Assembly (NCBI RefSeq): GCF_004352835.1
Contig: NZ_SJSB01000002.1
Span: 62,001-126,000 of the forward strand
DNA length: 64,000 bases
Source of the DNA: Marinomonas flavescens
Lineage (GTDB): Bacteria > Pseudomonadota > Gammaproteobacteria > Pseudomonadales > Marinomonadaceae
Direction of reading: 5' to 3'
Every line of letters begins with the position of its first letter. Position 1 is the first letter of the stretch. The notes under the pieces are model-generated. The model had not been told where the DNA came from. It did not search any database and worked only from the letters and a program-made list of their open reading frames with translations. Positions 27,899 to 36,750 of this stretch are shown here, in pieces. Position numbers and translations under genes: made by a program.

Positions 27899-28318
27899 AT
27901 GAGCACGGAAAACATCAGCTTCCTAATGGTAGATATCATTAGGCTAATGCGTCGTGAATACCAGCAAAGAGAAATGTCTCTGACATATATGCAAGCACGA
28001 GCGTTACTTTGCGTGCAGCGCTCTGAAGGCATGCGCCAAGTCGCGTTAGCCGAGCTATTAGAAATCCAGCCAATTACACTTGCCCGTTTAATCGATCAAC
28101 TTTCAGAGGATGGTTTAGTCGAGCGTCGTCAGGACCCTACTGATCGTCGTGCCTACTGCTTGTATCTTAAAGAGCCTGCTTTAGAGCGTTTGAAAATCAT
28201 CAACGCGATCAAAGATGAGGTGAGAGATAAAACATTAAACGGTTTGAATGAAGATCAAATTGCCACGGTAGTAGAAGCATTGCAGCTAATGCATACCAAC
28301 TTGTCCAGTGAACTTTGA
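27899..28318 (+). CDS. MarR-family regulator of the efflux operon
   Basis: A 139-residue winged-helix protein. The recognition region reads VALAELLEIQPITLARLIDQ followed by the wing EDGLVERRQDPTDRRAYCLYL, standard for MarR/SlyA. It is the first gene of a unit with an EmrA-like fusion protein 61 bases downstream and an EmrB-like exporter, so it probably represses that unit and is relieved by a phenolic or drug ligand. Confidence 0.88.
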   Translation: MSTENISFLMVDIIRLMRREYQQREMSLTYMQARALLCVQRSEGMRQVALAELLEIQPITLARLIDQLSEDGLVERRQDPTDRRAYCLYLKEPALERLKIINAIKDEVRDKTLNGLNEDQIATVVEALQLMHTNLSSEL

Positions 28319-28379
28319 TAGTTAAATCCTCTAAAAAATAATTTTATTGATACAGAATTTTTCTGGAGAAATATCCGAT

Positions 28380-29444
28380 ATGAGTGAACAAGAAAATACC
28401 CTAGAGCCGACGAAACAAGTTGCCAATCGTGGAAAGCGACGCCTGCTACTGGTCGGCGTCCCCGTTGTTATTGTGGTTGTGTCGACGTTGATCTATATGC
28501 TGAGTGGACGTTACATTGAAACAGACAATGCCTATGTTCAAGCAGACATTACCTCTATCACTAATCAAGTTTCTGGTTCTATTTCTGCTATCGACGTGAA
28601 AGAAAATGAAGTGGTATCTAAAGGTCAGCTTTTGTATGTGATCGACCCACAACCATTCAAGTTTGCCGAAGATAAGGCCGCAGCTCAGTTGTCTGTGATG
28701 CGCAGTAATATACTTGCACAACAAGCGACGTATCGCGAAAAAGCCGTACAGCTAAAACTAGCAGATACAAAGCTGGCCTTTTACGAACGAGAAGAAAAGC
28801 GTCAAAAAGATTTGTTGGTAAAACATTACGCCTCGAATTCTGACTTTGATCAAGCTCAAGAAAATACCCGCGAAAGTAAGATGAACGTGGTGGCATTGCA
28901 AGAAAACTTAAATGCCTTAAAAGCCATGTTAGAAGGCAATCCAAGCATGCCAGCAGAAGAGTATTCTAGCTATAAATCACTGCAATCTGCACTCGACACT
29001 GCGCGTTTGAATTTAGGCTATACACAGGTTCGTGCACCCGCTAGCGGCATTGTGTCTAAGTTGCCTAAGCTAGGTGAATACACAGCGAAAGGGGCGACCA
29101 CTATGGTGCTCGTTGCCGATCAAGACACACGAATTAAAGCGAACTTTACCGAAAAAGACCTTACCTACGTTAAGCCTGGTCAACGTGTTGAAATCGACGT
29201 AGATACTTACCCAAATTACACTTGGAAAGGCAAGGTTGAAAGTATTAGCCCTGCGACTGGTTCTGAGTTCTCCGTGATTCCAGCAGAAAACGCGACGGGT
29301 AATTGGGTGAAAGTAGCCCAACGCCTTGCCGTTCGCATAAAAATTGACCATGAATCCGGCGAGCCAGAACTTCGTTCGGGTATGAGCGCACAGGTTTCTA
29401 TTGATACTAAGCATCATCGAAGCCTATTTGGCATCACGCTGTAA
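28380..29444 (+). CDS. emrA: EmrA-like membrane-fusion protein
   Basis: A 354-residue HlyD-family periplasmic adaptor. One N-terminal membrane anchor (LLLVGVPVVIVVVSTLIYML, about 22-41) is followed by the lipoyl half-motif (ITNQVSGSISAIDVKENEVV), a coiled-coil hairpin (about 95-190), the second lipoyl half (LGYTQVRAPASGIVSKL) and a beta-barrel. It links the exporter encoded next to an outer-membrane channel. ATG 28380 has GGAGAA upstream; an in-frame TTG 33 bases earlier is not needed. emrB starts nine bases after its stop. Confidence 0.9.
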   Translation: MSEQENTLEPTKQVANRGKRRLLLVGVPVVIVVVSTLIYMLSGRYIETDNAYVQADITSITNQVSGSISAIDVKENEVVSKGQLLYVIDPQPFKFAEDKAAAQLSVMRSNILAQQATYREKAVQLKLADTKLAFYEREEKRQKDLLVKHYASNSDFDQAQENTRESKMNVVALQENLNALKAMLEGNPSMPAEEYSSYKSLQSALDTARLNLGYTQVRAPASGIVSKLPKLGEYTAKGATTMVLVADQDTRIKANFTEKDLTYVKPGQRVEIDVDTYPNYTWKGKVESISPATGSEFSVIPAENATGNWVKVAQRLAVRIKIDHESGEPELRSGMSAQVSIDTKHHRSLFGITL

Positions 29445-29453
29445 GGCCGTTTT

Positions 29454-30974
29454 ATGACAACTACTACCATTAGTAACTCAGGTAGCAAAACGACCAACTA
29501 TGTGATGATCACGCTATCCGTGATGCTAGCGACGATCATGCAGGCCTTGGATACCACTATTGCCAATGTCGCCTTACCGCACATGAAAGGCGCGATGGGA
29601 ACCACTCAAGATCAGATTTCTTGGGTGTTAACCTCCTATATCGTCGCGGCGGCTATCTGTATGCCACTGACGGGTTTCGTTGCTTCTCGAATTGGACGAA
29701 AACGTCTATTTATGTGGTCTGTGGTGGGTTTTACCGTGGCCTCAATTTTATGTGGTGCCGCTCAATCTTTGAATCAAATTGTGCTATTTCGTTTGTTGCA
29801 AGGGGTGTTCGGTGCCAGCTTAGTGCCCTTGTCTCAGTCCGTGTTACTGGATACTTACCCAAAAGAAAAGCACGGTTCTGCAATGGCAATGTGGGGCGTT
29901 GGTGTCATGGTTGGGCCGATTTTAGGGCCCTATCTTGGTGGTATCTTAACGGAGTATTACAGTTGGCGCTGGGTGTTCTATATTAACGTGCCGTTTGGCA
30001 TTATTGCTTGGTTTGGTATTGGGACCTTCTTAGAAGAAACCAAAATTGATAAAGCCCGTAAGTTTGATCTCTATGGTTTTGCCTTATTGGCCGCGGCCAT
30101 TGGCGGGTTGCAAATGATGTTAGACCGAGGGCAGTCACAAAACTGGTTTGATAGCCCCGAAATCGTCATTGAAGGCATGCTAGCGGTCTTGGGTGGGTAT
30201 ATGTTTTTGGTGCATATCTTTAACCACAGTCATCCATTCATCGACCCACACATGTTTAAAGACCGAAATTTTAGTGTGGGAATGATTTTTATCTTTATTG
30301 TTGGGGTTATTTTGCTGACGACCATGTCGTTGCTGCCACCCTTTATGCAAAGTTTAATGGGCTATCCTGTTATCAGTGTGGGGAGCGTATTGGCACCGCG
30401 TGGATTTGGTACCATGGGCGCGATGTTGATCGTTGGGCGCTTGTCCGGCAAAGTAGACCCGCGCTATTTAATTGCCTTTGGCTTGTCTCTTGTTACGTTC
30501 TCTTTGTGGAAAATGACGCAGTTCACCACAGACAGCACCTCGTTCGATATTATCTGGACAGGGATGGTGCAAGGCTCTGGTTTAGGCTTCTTATTTGTAC
30601 CCATATCCGCTGTGACTTTTTCTACGATTGACCCTAAATATCGAAACGAAGGCACCGCGATGTTTAGCTTGTTGCGAAATATTGGCAGTAGTATTGGCAT
30701 TTCTGTTGTGACAACGTATCTAGCGCAACGGATTCAAATTAACCATGCCGTTTTTTCCGAATACATTACTCCGTTTAGCCTTGGTTTGAAGCTGGCAGAG
30801 GAAAAAGCCGCACTCTCAATACATTCCACAAAAGGTCTAGTGGTATTGGATAACCTAGTCAATCAACAGGCCGCCACATTGGGTTACCTGCAGGATTTTC
30901 GAATGATGATGTGGGTAACCATTTGTGCGATACCTATGGTGTTCTTGATTCAGCATAAGAGAAGAAAAGCTTAG
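29454..30974 (+). CDS. emrB: DHA2-family (EmrB/QacA) drug:H+ antiporter
   Basis: A 506-residue MFS transporter with 14 predicted helices. The signature of helix 1 is LDTTIANVALPHM, motif A is GFVASRIGRKRLFMWS, and the helix-5 antiporter motif is GVMVGPILGPYLGG. With the EmrA-like protein it should extrude hydrophobic drugs or phenolics across both membranes. A very strong terminator follows the gene. Confidence 0.92.
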   Translation: MTTTTISNSGSKTTNYVMITLSVMLATIMQALDTTIANVALPHMKGAMGTTQDQISWVLTSYIVAAAICMPLTGFVASRIGRKRLFMWSVVGFTVASILCGAAQSLNQIVLFRLLQGVFGASLVPLSQSVLLDTYPKEKHGSAMAMWGVGVMVGPILGPYLGGILTEYYSWRWVFYINVPFGIIAWFGIGTFLEETKIDKARKFDLYGFALLAAAIGGLQMMLDRGQSQNWFDSPEIVIEGMLAVLGGYMFLVHIFNHSHPFIDPHMFKDRNFSVGMIFIFIVGVILLTTMSLLPPFMQSLMGYPVISVGSVLAPRGFGTMGAMLIVGRLSGKVDPRYLIAFGLSLVTFSLWKMTQFTTDSTSFDIIWTGMVQGSGLGFLFVPISAVTFSTIDPKYRNEGTAMFSLLRNIGSSIGISVVTTYLAQRIQINHAVFSEYITPFSLGLKLAEEKAALSIHSTKGLVVLDNLVNQQAATLGYLQDFRMMMWVTICAIPMVFLIQHKRRKA

Positions 30975-30991
30975 CGTAGAGAAAAGCGTCT

Positions 30992-31028
30992 AAAAAAAGG
31001 GTAATGCTTGTCGCATTGCCCTTTTTTT
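30992..31028 (+). terminator. Rho-independent terminator after emrB
   Basis: AAAAAAGGG-t-AATGC pairs with GCATT-g-CCCTTTTTT around TTGTC; the long T-run makes it effective on the plus strand and possibly on both. Confidence 0.92.
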
Positions 31029-31151
31029 ATGCTCTCTCCTAACGGCATCATTTGGGAGATTTCTCTTCAAGCCTAGCGATGTGATAGGCCGCACGTTATT
31101 ATGCATACCATAAAAATGTTGTTGTGCTGAAACCCTGTTTAGGAGACTGAG

Positions 31152-31760
31152 ATGAGTTCACAAGACCGACACTTTATTTTAGGCTACGGTAGTCTAATTA
31201 ATGGTGAAAGCCGTTCTAAAACAGGCGAAACAGGTGACGTCTGGCCAGTAAAATTACATGGTTTTGAGCGTCATTGGTCGGTGATGTCTTCTGAATATGG
31301 TATGAGTTCTGTTGCCGTTGTTAAGGCATCTGAATGCGCTTGTAATGGTGTTTTGGTGGAAGTCCCGTATGATCAGTTTCCACTCTTCGATCAGCGAGAG
31401 CAAGGCTACCAACGCTCTCAAATTGCACGAGAACAGCTAACAACATATCTTGAACACGAGCTACCACAAGGCACTTACTGGGTTTATCACACCCACAACG
31501 TGGTTGAGCCGGATGATAATTGCCCTATTGCGTTAAGCTATGTGGATGTCATCTTGTCTGGTTGCTTAGAGCATGGAGATGCGTTTGCTCAAGATTTTTT
31601 GGCGCTCACTAAAGGTTGGCAAGCGCCATTATTGAACGACAGACAACAGCCTCGTTATCCGCGAGTGCAACCTGACTTATCCACAGAGCGTTTAAACATA
31701 TTGCTTGCGCCTGTATCTACCCTTTCTATTAAAGAGCTATCCGTAACCTATGAACCTTAA
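31152..31760 (+). CDS. Gamma-glutamylcyclotransferase-like (AIG2-fold) protein
   Basis: A 202-residue protein of the gamma-glutamylcyclotransferase fold. The glycine-rich substrate loop is GYGSLI (residues about 10-15) and the catalytic Glu lies in FDQREQGYQR. Members release 5-oxoproline from gamma-glutamyl peptides, and many have unknown substrates. TAGGAG precedes the ATG. Its 3' end overlaps rsmC by 11 bases. Since pxpABC for 5-oxoproline breakdown lies elsewhere in the window, a metabolic link is conceivable but not shown. Confidence 0.75.
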   Translation: MSSQDRHFILGYGSLINGESRSKTGETGDVWPVKLHGFERHWSVMSSEYGMSSVAVVKASECACNGVLVEVPYDQFPLFDQREQGYQRSQIAREQLTTYLEHELPQGTYWVYHTHNVVEPDDNCPIALSYVDVILSGCLEHGDAFAQDFLALTKGWQAPLLNDRQQPRYPRVQPDLSTERLNILLAPVSTLSIKELSVTYEP

Positions 31761-32811
31761 TATGACGAGCCAATTATTGGCGCGCAATGAAGAATCTCTT
31801 ACTGGCAAGATTTTGTTTGCTAACCCAGAAGACACCTATCCGCTGGATTTGAGCCGTAAAGCAGATGTCTATGCTTGGAGCCAATCTAAGACGCAATGTG
31901 ATGCGTTGCAGCAAGTTGGATTTCCTGAAGAGAAACTGGTTTTTTCTGAGCAATGGTCTGAGTTAATCGCGTCTGATTTCGACAATGTAGTGATTTATCA
32001 GCCAAAAGCCAAAGAACTGCTAGATTACCTTATTGCCGCCATATTGCCGCTGGTTAAAATGGGCGGAAAGGTTTGGCTAGTGGGCGACAATAAAAGTGGC
32101 GTCAAATCGTCCATGAAGCGTCTAGAAAACGGCCTAGAAGACGTCGGTAAAGTGGAAGGTGCAAAACATTGCTTGTTGTATCAAGGTTACAAGCGTGAAG
32201 AAGCCAAACCGTTTGTATTTGAAAAATGGATTACCACGTGGCAGCAAGACGTAGCGGGTCAAACGCTTAACCTATGCAGCATTCCAGGTGTATTCGGTCA
32301 TGGCAAACTAGATAAAGGCACTGAGCTGCTGCTTAACCAACTGGATCAGCATCGTTTTATGAGTGATATAGCACACGCTCGATTGCTCGATTTTGGCTGT
32401 GGCGATGGCATTATTGCCTTGTGGTTGTTTAACAAAACGGGTGTGAATATCACCGCGCTAGACGACAGTGCTTTTGCACTGAAAGCGACCGAGTTAACAT
32501 TTGCCGCCAACGACGCATCTGATGCACTGACCTTGATCGCCTCTAATGGTTTAAAAGAGGTGAAAGGGCGCTTTAATTATGTGGTCACTAATCCGCCATT
32601 CCATAGCGGTGTTAATACGGATTATAGTATTGCCGAACAGTTCTTTATGACGGTAAAACAACACCTAACTTTGAACGGTGAGTTGTTTGTTGTGGCTAAC
32701 GACTTTTTGCGTTACCCGCCAATACTAGACGCCGCTCTAGGTTCCCATACGCGTTTATTGCGCGATAAAGGTTACTCTATTTATCACGGTAGACAGCCGA
32801 AGAAACGCTAA
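31750..32811 (+). CDS. rsmC: 16S rRNA m2G1207 methyltransferase
   Basis: A 353-residue RsmC/RlmG-type enzyme with a degenerate N-terminal methyltransferase domain and a functional C-terminal domain. The SAM motif is LLDFGCGDGIIALWL (about 208-222), and the base-binding motif is VTNPPFHSGV (about 278). It methylates G1207 of 16S rRNA. ATG 31750 overlaps the previous gene; ATG 31762 is an alternative. A UUCG-capped terminator follows. Confidence 0.9.
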   Translation: MNLNMTSQLLARNEESLTGKILFANPEDTYPLDLSRKADVYAWSQSKTQCDALQQVGFPEEKLVFSEQWSELIASDFDNVVIYQPKAKELLDYLIAAILPLVKMGGKVWLVGDNKSGVKSSMKRLENGLEDVGKVEGAKHCLLYQGYKREEAKPFVFEKWITTWQQDVAGQTLNLCSIPGVFGHGKLDKGTELLLNQLDQHRFMSDIAHARLLDFGCGDGIIALWLFNKTGVNITALDDSAFALKATELTFAANDASDALTLIASNGLKEVKGRFNYVVTNPPFHSGVNTDYSIAEQFFMTVKQHLTLNGELFVVANDFLRYPPILDAALGSHTRLLRDKGYSIYHGRQPKKR

Positions 32812-32844
32812 TTGAAAAAACGATCTTCAGAAAAATGACAACAC

Positions 32845-32867
32845 AAGGCGACTTCGGTCGCCTTTTT
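32845..32867 (+). terminator. UUCG tetraloop terminator after rsmC
   Basis: AAGGCGAC-TTCG-GTCGCCTTTTT: a perfect 8-base stem with the stable UUCG loop and a T-run. Confidence 0.93.
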
Positions 32868-32972
32868 ATGCGGTTTTTTTTGCATTCTTTCTCAAAGGCA
32901 GTAGTCTAGACTTTAGATATTCACACCATGCATGCATTCCAACAGAATACAAATAAGTAACGGGAGCAGATT

Positions 32973-33485
32973 ATGACTAAGCAATTAGTACTGACCTTTA
33001 TTGGTGAAGACAAACCCGGTTTAGTAGAACGCCTTTCAGAAGCGGTGCGAGAGCATCATGGCAACTGGCTAGAAAGCCGTATGGCGCATTTAGCGGACAA
33101 GTTTGCTGGCATCTTAACCGTGTCTGTTTCAGAAGAGCATGAAGCGAGTTTGATAAGCGCCTTACAAACATTTGATCAGCTCGGTTTGAATGTGATTGTG
33201 GAAAGCGCCAAGGTGGTAGCAGAAAAAGGGAAAATCATTAGCTTGTCTGTCGTGGGTAATGATAAGCCGGGCATAGTGAAAGAAGTGACTCAAATTCTCC
33301 ATTCTCTGATGATTAATATCAAAGAACTTTCCAGTACGTGTGAGCCAGCTCCGATGAGCTCAGAAATGCTTTTTAAAGCGGATATGGTGCTGCATATTCC
33401 AGCGGACCTTGCGTTCTTGGATCTCGAAGAAGCATTGGAAGGCATTGGTAGTGACCTGATGATTGAGCTAGAAGAAAGTCTCTAG
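32973..33485 (+). CDS. GcvR-like double-ACT domain regulator
   Basis: A 170-residue protein of two ACT domains (residues about 3-80, starting LVLTFIGEDKPGLVERLSEA, and 88-165, starting LSVVGNDKPGIVKEVTQIL). This matches GcvR, which binds glycine and antagonises the GcvA activator of the glycine-cleavage system in E. coli. No gcv genes are in the window, so regulation of that operon is inferred from family. CGGGAGCA precedes the ATG. Confidence 0.8.
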   Translation: MTKQLVLTFIGEDKPGLVERLSEAVREHHGNWLESRMAHLADKFAGILTVSVSEEHEASLISALQTFDQLGLNVIVESAKVVAEKGKIISLSVVGNDKPGIVKEVTQILHSLMINIKELSSTCEPAPMSSEMLFKADMVLHIPADLAFLDLEEALEGIGSDLMIELEESL

Positions 33486-33606
33486 CTTTCGTGGAAAATA
33501 GCTTCTTGGAAAATAGTTTTCTTTGAAAAGCTGTCTTTGAAAAACCACGTTTTACTCATAGTTATCCCATCTGTGGAAACATCTGTGCTTTGCCCTTCTG
33601 GGACTT

Positions 33607-33646
33607 TAATTAAGCAGCCAAACTTGGTAGTTTAGCTGCTTAATTA
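33607..33646. promoter_or_regulatory. 40-base near-perfect palindrome at the marR leader
   Basis: TAATTAAGCAGC-c-AAACT pairs with AGTTT-a-GCTGCTTAATTA around TGGT, leaving only one mismatched pair in 18. It ends two bases before the GGAG ribosome site of the following marR gene. It may be an autoregulatory operator, an mRNA hairpin masking the ribosome site, or both. Confidence 0.65.
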
Positions 33647-33662
33647 CTGGAGCTGTTTTCTA

Positions 33663-34097
33663 ATGCCTCAAGAAGCACATTCCCCCTTGGCAATGGATTT
33701 ACACCAAATTGTTGGGTTAATTCATCGCAAGCTCAAAGAAAAGTCTAATGATGCTGACCTGAACTGGTCCCAAAAACATGTGCTGAGATACTTATATCGA
33801 CACTCTGTCTCGACGGTTTCTGAATTAGCCGCGCTAGAAGGTGTTCGTACCCAATCAATGGGCGCCACAGTACAGTCTTTAAAAGAAGCCGGTTATATCA
33901 CCGGTCATCCTGATCCTAAAGATGGGCGTAAAACTCTGCTGTCTTTAACCAATATTTTTCAGGAAAAAGTAGAAAAGAAACTGTTAATAAAAGAAGAGTG
34001 GTTGCAGCAACGCATTGCTGAACACCTTAACGCACAAGAAATTAAAGCCCTTCAGTTAGCGCTCCCCGCGTTGAAAAAATTAGTGTCAGAAGACTAG
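33663..34097 (+). CDS. MarR-family regulator
   Basis: A 144-residue winged-helix protein (WSQKHVLRYLYRHSVSTVSE, then LAALEGVRTQSMGATVQSLK, wing GHPDPKDGRKTLLSL). It lies nine bases upstream of an MFS transporter gene and just downstream of a 40-base palindrome, so it probably represses itself and the transporter. GGAG is six or more bases before the ATG. Confidence 0.88.
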   Translation: MPQEAHSPLAMDLHQIVGLIHRKLKEKSNDADLNWSQKHVLRYLYRHSVSTVSELAALEGVRTQSMGATVQSLKEAGYITGHPDPKDGRKTLLSLTNIFQEKVEKKLLIKEEWLQQRIAEHLNAQEIKALQLALPALKKLVSED

Positions 34098-34106
34098 GTG
34101 GAATGA

Positions 34107-35342
34107 TTGATTAATACGTTTCGTTCATTATCGAATCCCAATTACCGACTGTGGTTCAGTGGGGCCGTTCTTTCTAATGTTGGAACTTGGCTACAGCGTA
34201 CCGCTCAAGATTGGATTGTTATTTCTCAGCTCTCTGATAAGAATGCTTCTGCGGTAGGCTTGGTGGTATTTTTACAATTTGCACCGCAAATTCTTTTATT
34301 GCCCATTACTGGCTGGACGGTAGATCGGGTGGACCGACGTAAACTCCTGTTTATTACTCAATGCCTAATGTCCATGTTGGCACTCGTGTTGGGCTTTTTG
34401 GTATTGAGTAATCATGTTGAGCTCTGGCAAGTGTGTGTTTGTGCGTTCGGTCTAGGTTGTGTTGCCGCCTTTGATGCCCCCGCGCGACAAGTCTTCGTCT
34501 CAGATGTGGTCAGTGAAGATGAGTTAACCAATGCGGTCTCGCTAAATTCTTTGTCTTTTAACACTGCTCGTTTGGTTGGCCCTGCTATCGCGGGCTTGCT
34601 GATTGCTTGGATAGGCGCTGGCTGGGTGTTCCTATTGAATGCCGTCTCTTTTATTCCAATGCTAGTCGCCTTACATTTATTAAAAGCGCGCTTACCGGTT
34701 AAGGAAGAAGAAATTTCAGTGGGAAAAACGAGATCGGCATCCAGTTTTCTGGATGGATTTCGTTATATTTCTGCTCATCCCACGATGCGAATTCAGCTCA
34801 TCATGACTTTTTTGATCTGCAGCTTGGGAATGAATTTTGCGGTGTATTTATCGTCCATGACTGTGCATGTATTTAAAGGCCATGCGGCACAATATGGCAT
34901 GTTGATTTCAACCATGGCGATAGGTTCAATAACGGGCGCTATGGTCACAGCAAGCCGAACAAAACCGACAATGTTTCTTTTGACATTAGCCGCTGCTGGC
35001 TTTGCCGTCAGTAGTGCTTTTGCCGCGTTAAGTCCAAATTTCATGAGTTTTATTGTCGCACTGGTATTCCTAGGTCTGAGCTTACAGATGTTTATGACAT
35101 CAAGTAATACGCTGATGCAACTGTCTACTGAGCGCCGATACCGTGGTCGTGTTATGTCTGTAGTGTTAGCAACAGCCATGGGTAGCACCGCGATAGGTGG
35201 CCCTGTAGTGGGGGCAATATCGGACTTTTTAGGAGCCCGTTGGGGGATTGGTATTGGCAGCGTGTTCGGCTTTGCGGCAGCAGCATTAGGGTTTTGGTTT
35301 ATGCGCAAACAAAGCCAAGAAAAGGCGGCTGAAGCGCGATAA
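34107..35342 (+). CDS. MFS exporter (DHA3/enterobactin-exporter-like)
   Basis: A 411-residue MFS protein with about 11-12 helices. The N-terminus FRSLSNPNYRLWFSGAVLSN and motif A TGWTVDRVDRRKLLFIT, with GCVAAFDAPARQVFVSDVV, are typical of the DHA3 / EntS-like group. It starts at TTG 34107 after AGGTGG; the nearby ATG at 34103 is out of frame and hits a stop at once. Paired with the upstream MarR gene, it is likely an inducible efflux pump of unknown substrate. A bidirectional terminator follows. Confidence 0.85.
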   Translation: MINTFRSLSNPNYRLWFSGAVLSNVGTWLQRTAQDWIVISQLSDKNASAVGLVVFLQFAPQILLLPITGWTVDRVDRRKLLFITQCLMSMLALVLGFLVLSNHVELWQVCVCAFGLGCVAAFDAPARQVFVSDVVSEDELTNAVSLNSLSFNTARLVGPAIAGLLIAWIGAGWVFLLNAVSFIPMLVALHLLKARLPVKEEEISVGKTRSASSFLDGFRYISAHPTMRIQLIMTFLICSLGMNFAVYLSSMTVHVFKGHAAQYGMLISTMAIGSITGAMVTASRTKPTMFLLTLAAAGFAVSSAFAALSPNFMSFIVALVFLGLSLQMFMTSSNTLMQLSTERRYRGRVMSVVLATAMGSTAIGGPVVGAISDFLGARWGIGIGSVFGFAAAALGFWFMRKQSQEKAAEAR

Positions 35343-35373
35343 AACGCCATCTTATTTATTTTTTGATCAAATA

Positions 35374-35407
35374 AAAACCGATTAAGTAACTGAACTTAAT
35401 CGGTTTT
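35374..35407. terminator. Bidirectional terminator
   Basis: AAAACCGATTAAGT (35374-35387) pairs perfectly with ACTTAATCGGTTTT (35394-35407) between two convergent genes, with A- and T-runs on each side. Confidence 0.92.
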
Positions 35408-35436
35408 ATTTATGATTCGTAAATCGCCGCTATGGT

Positions 35437-36519
35437 TTATAGCGAGATCATAAAGGTGCCTTCAGGAGTAACCGGAAGGTACTTCTTGTAGAAGTCTTTA
35501 TAGGCGGCTTCAGGATTCAAATCGCTAAACAATTTTGGGTACATGGCTTTGGCATAGAACTGAATCATGGCGCCATCTAGAATAGTACGGCAGGCACCAT
35601 GGTATGCGGCAAACATGCGATTGTTTTTAATAGCCGATAAACTAGACCAACCAGTACGACGTTTAAAACCCTCAAGGCGTGCTTTAGCCACCGCTTCATC
35701 TACGCCTTGCCCCATTATCATCGCATCGTCTCCATTGCCTTTTTCATAGCCTGTGATCACGATAACTTGAGGGTCAGAAGCAAGTATTTGCTCAGGGTTA
35801 AGTTTTCCCCACCATTCAACATAAGGCGCAGAAATATTGTCTCCGCCGGCCATAGTGGCAATCGCTCCCCACATATTTTTACCAAAGGTGTAGCCGATTT
35901 CATTGACACCTGAAGCGCCGAATTCGGTATAGATCCTTGGCTTAGGTAAGTTGGCTTTTTCCAATCGTTCGGTCACCATTTTAAGATTTTTTGAGTACTC
36001 TTCGGCAATCATTGCTGCGCGTTTTTGTTGACCGGTGATGACTCCAATGATGTGTGTGCTTTTCATATGTCGAGCTAATGTTTGTGCGTTGTAATCAACG
36101 ACAACGATCGGAATCCCCGCACTTTCCAAACGCTGTATATCACTGCCTAAGCCTTTAAACTGCCAATCTGCCAGCATGATAAGATCGGGATTAAGGCTGA
36201 TGACTTTTTCAATCGAGAAGGTCTTAGTATCCACCCGACCAATGCCAGGGATAGTCGCCAACGAAGGGCGATGTTTCACATACATATCCCAATTTGCTGG
36301 GCGTGCCTGCCAAATATATTTAGACATACCGACCACCTTGTCATAAGCCGCTTCGGTGCCAATGGCCATGTAATCTTCAGGATAAAATCCCACAATGACC
36401 CGTTGTGCTGGTGCGTTAAAGGTGACTTTTCGATCAAGTACATCGGTAATTGTCGTTGTTTGCGCAAGGCTTAATGATGCGAACATAAGGACAAAAAGGC
36501 TAAGCATTATCTGGATCAT
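35437..36519 (-). CDS. Iron-type ABC transporter substrate-binding protein
   Basis: A 360-residue periplasmic protein of the FecB/BtuF fold (PF01497) with a signal peptide (MLSLFVLMFASLSLAQT). Family features include RVIVGFYPEDYMAIGTEAAY, the linker-helix SLNPDLIMLADWQ and VVVDYNAQTL. It should bind a ferric siderophore, haem or corrinoid and deliver it to the FecCD-type permease encoded divergently. A Fur-box-like sequence in the divergent region favours iron. The first ATG is used; its ribosome site is weak. Confidence 0.85.
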   Translation of the reverse strand: MIQIMLSLFVLMFASLSLAQTTTITDVLDRKVTFNAPAQRVIVGFYPEDYMAIGTEAAYDKVVGMSKYIWQARPANWDMYVKHRPSLATIPGIGRVDTKTFSIEKVISLNPDLIMLADWQFKGLGSDIQRLESAGIPIVVVDYNAQTLARHMKSTHIIGVITGQQKRAAMIAEEYSKNLKMVTERLEKANLPKPRIYTEFGASGVNEIGYTFGKNMWGAIATMAGGDNISAPYVEWWGKLNPEQILASDPQVIVITGYEKGNGDDAMIMGQGVDEAVAKARLEGFKRRTGWSSLSAIKNNRMFAAYHGACRTILDGAMIQFYAKAMYPKLFSDLNPEAAYKDFYKKYLPVTPEGTFMISL

Positions 36520-36618
36520 GAAAGAATTCTCGATTAGTTATTCAATTTTAAAAGATAGAATTGATTAAAAATATGAATGAAAGCTTGTGCGGAGTTTATA
36601 TTGAATTACAATAGAGAT

Positions 36619-36637
36619 GCAAACAATTATCATTTGT
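36619..36637. promoter_or_regulatory. Putative Fur box
   Basis: GCAAACAATTATCATTTGT matches the 19-base Fur consensus at about 12 positions, centred on ATTATCATT, in the divergent promoter region of the ABC importer genes. Confidence 0.55.
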
Positions 36638-36750
36638 TTTTGTTGTTTGTTTATAAAGACCTTACAAAATAAGGGCGATTAATATTTACCTTATATCGCT
36701 AGCCCCCTGATTTTCTTAAGCGACATTTTCGTAATGCAGATGACAAAATA

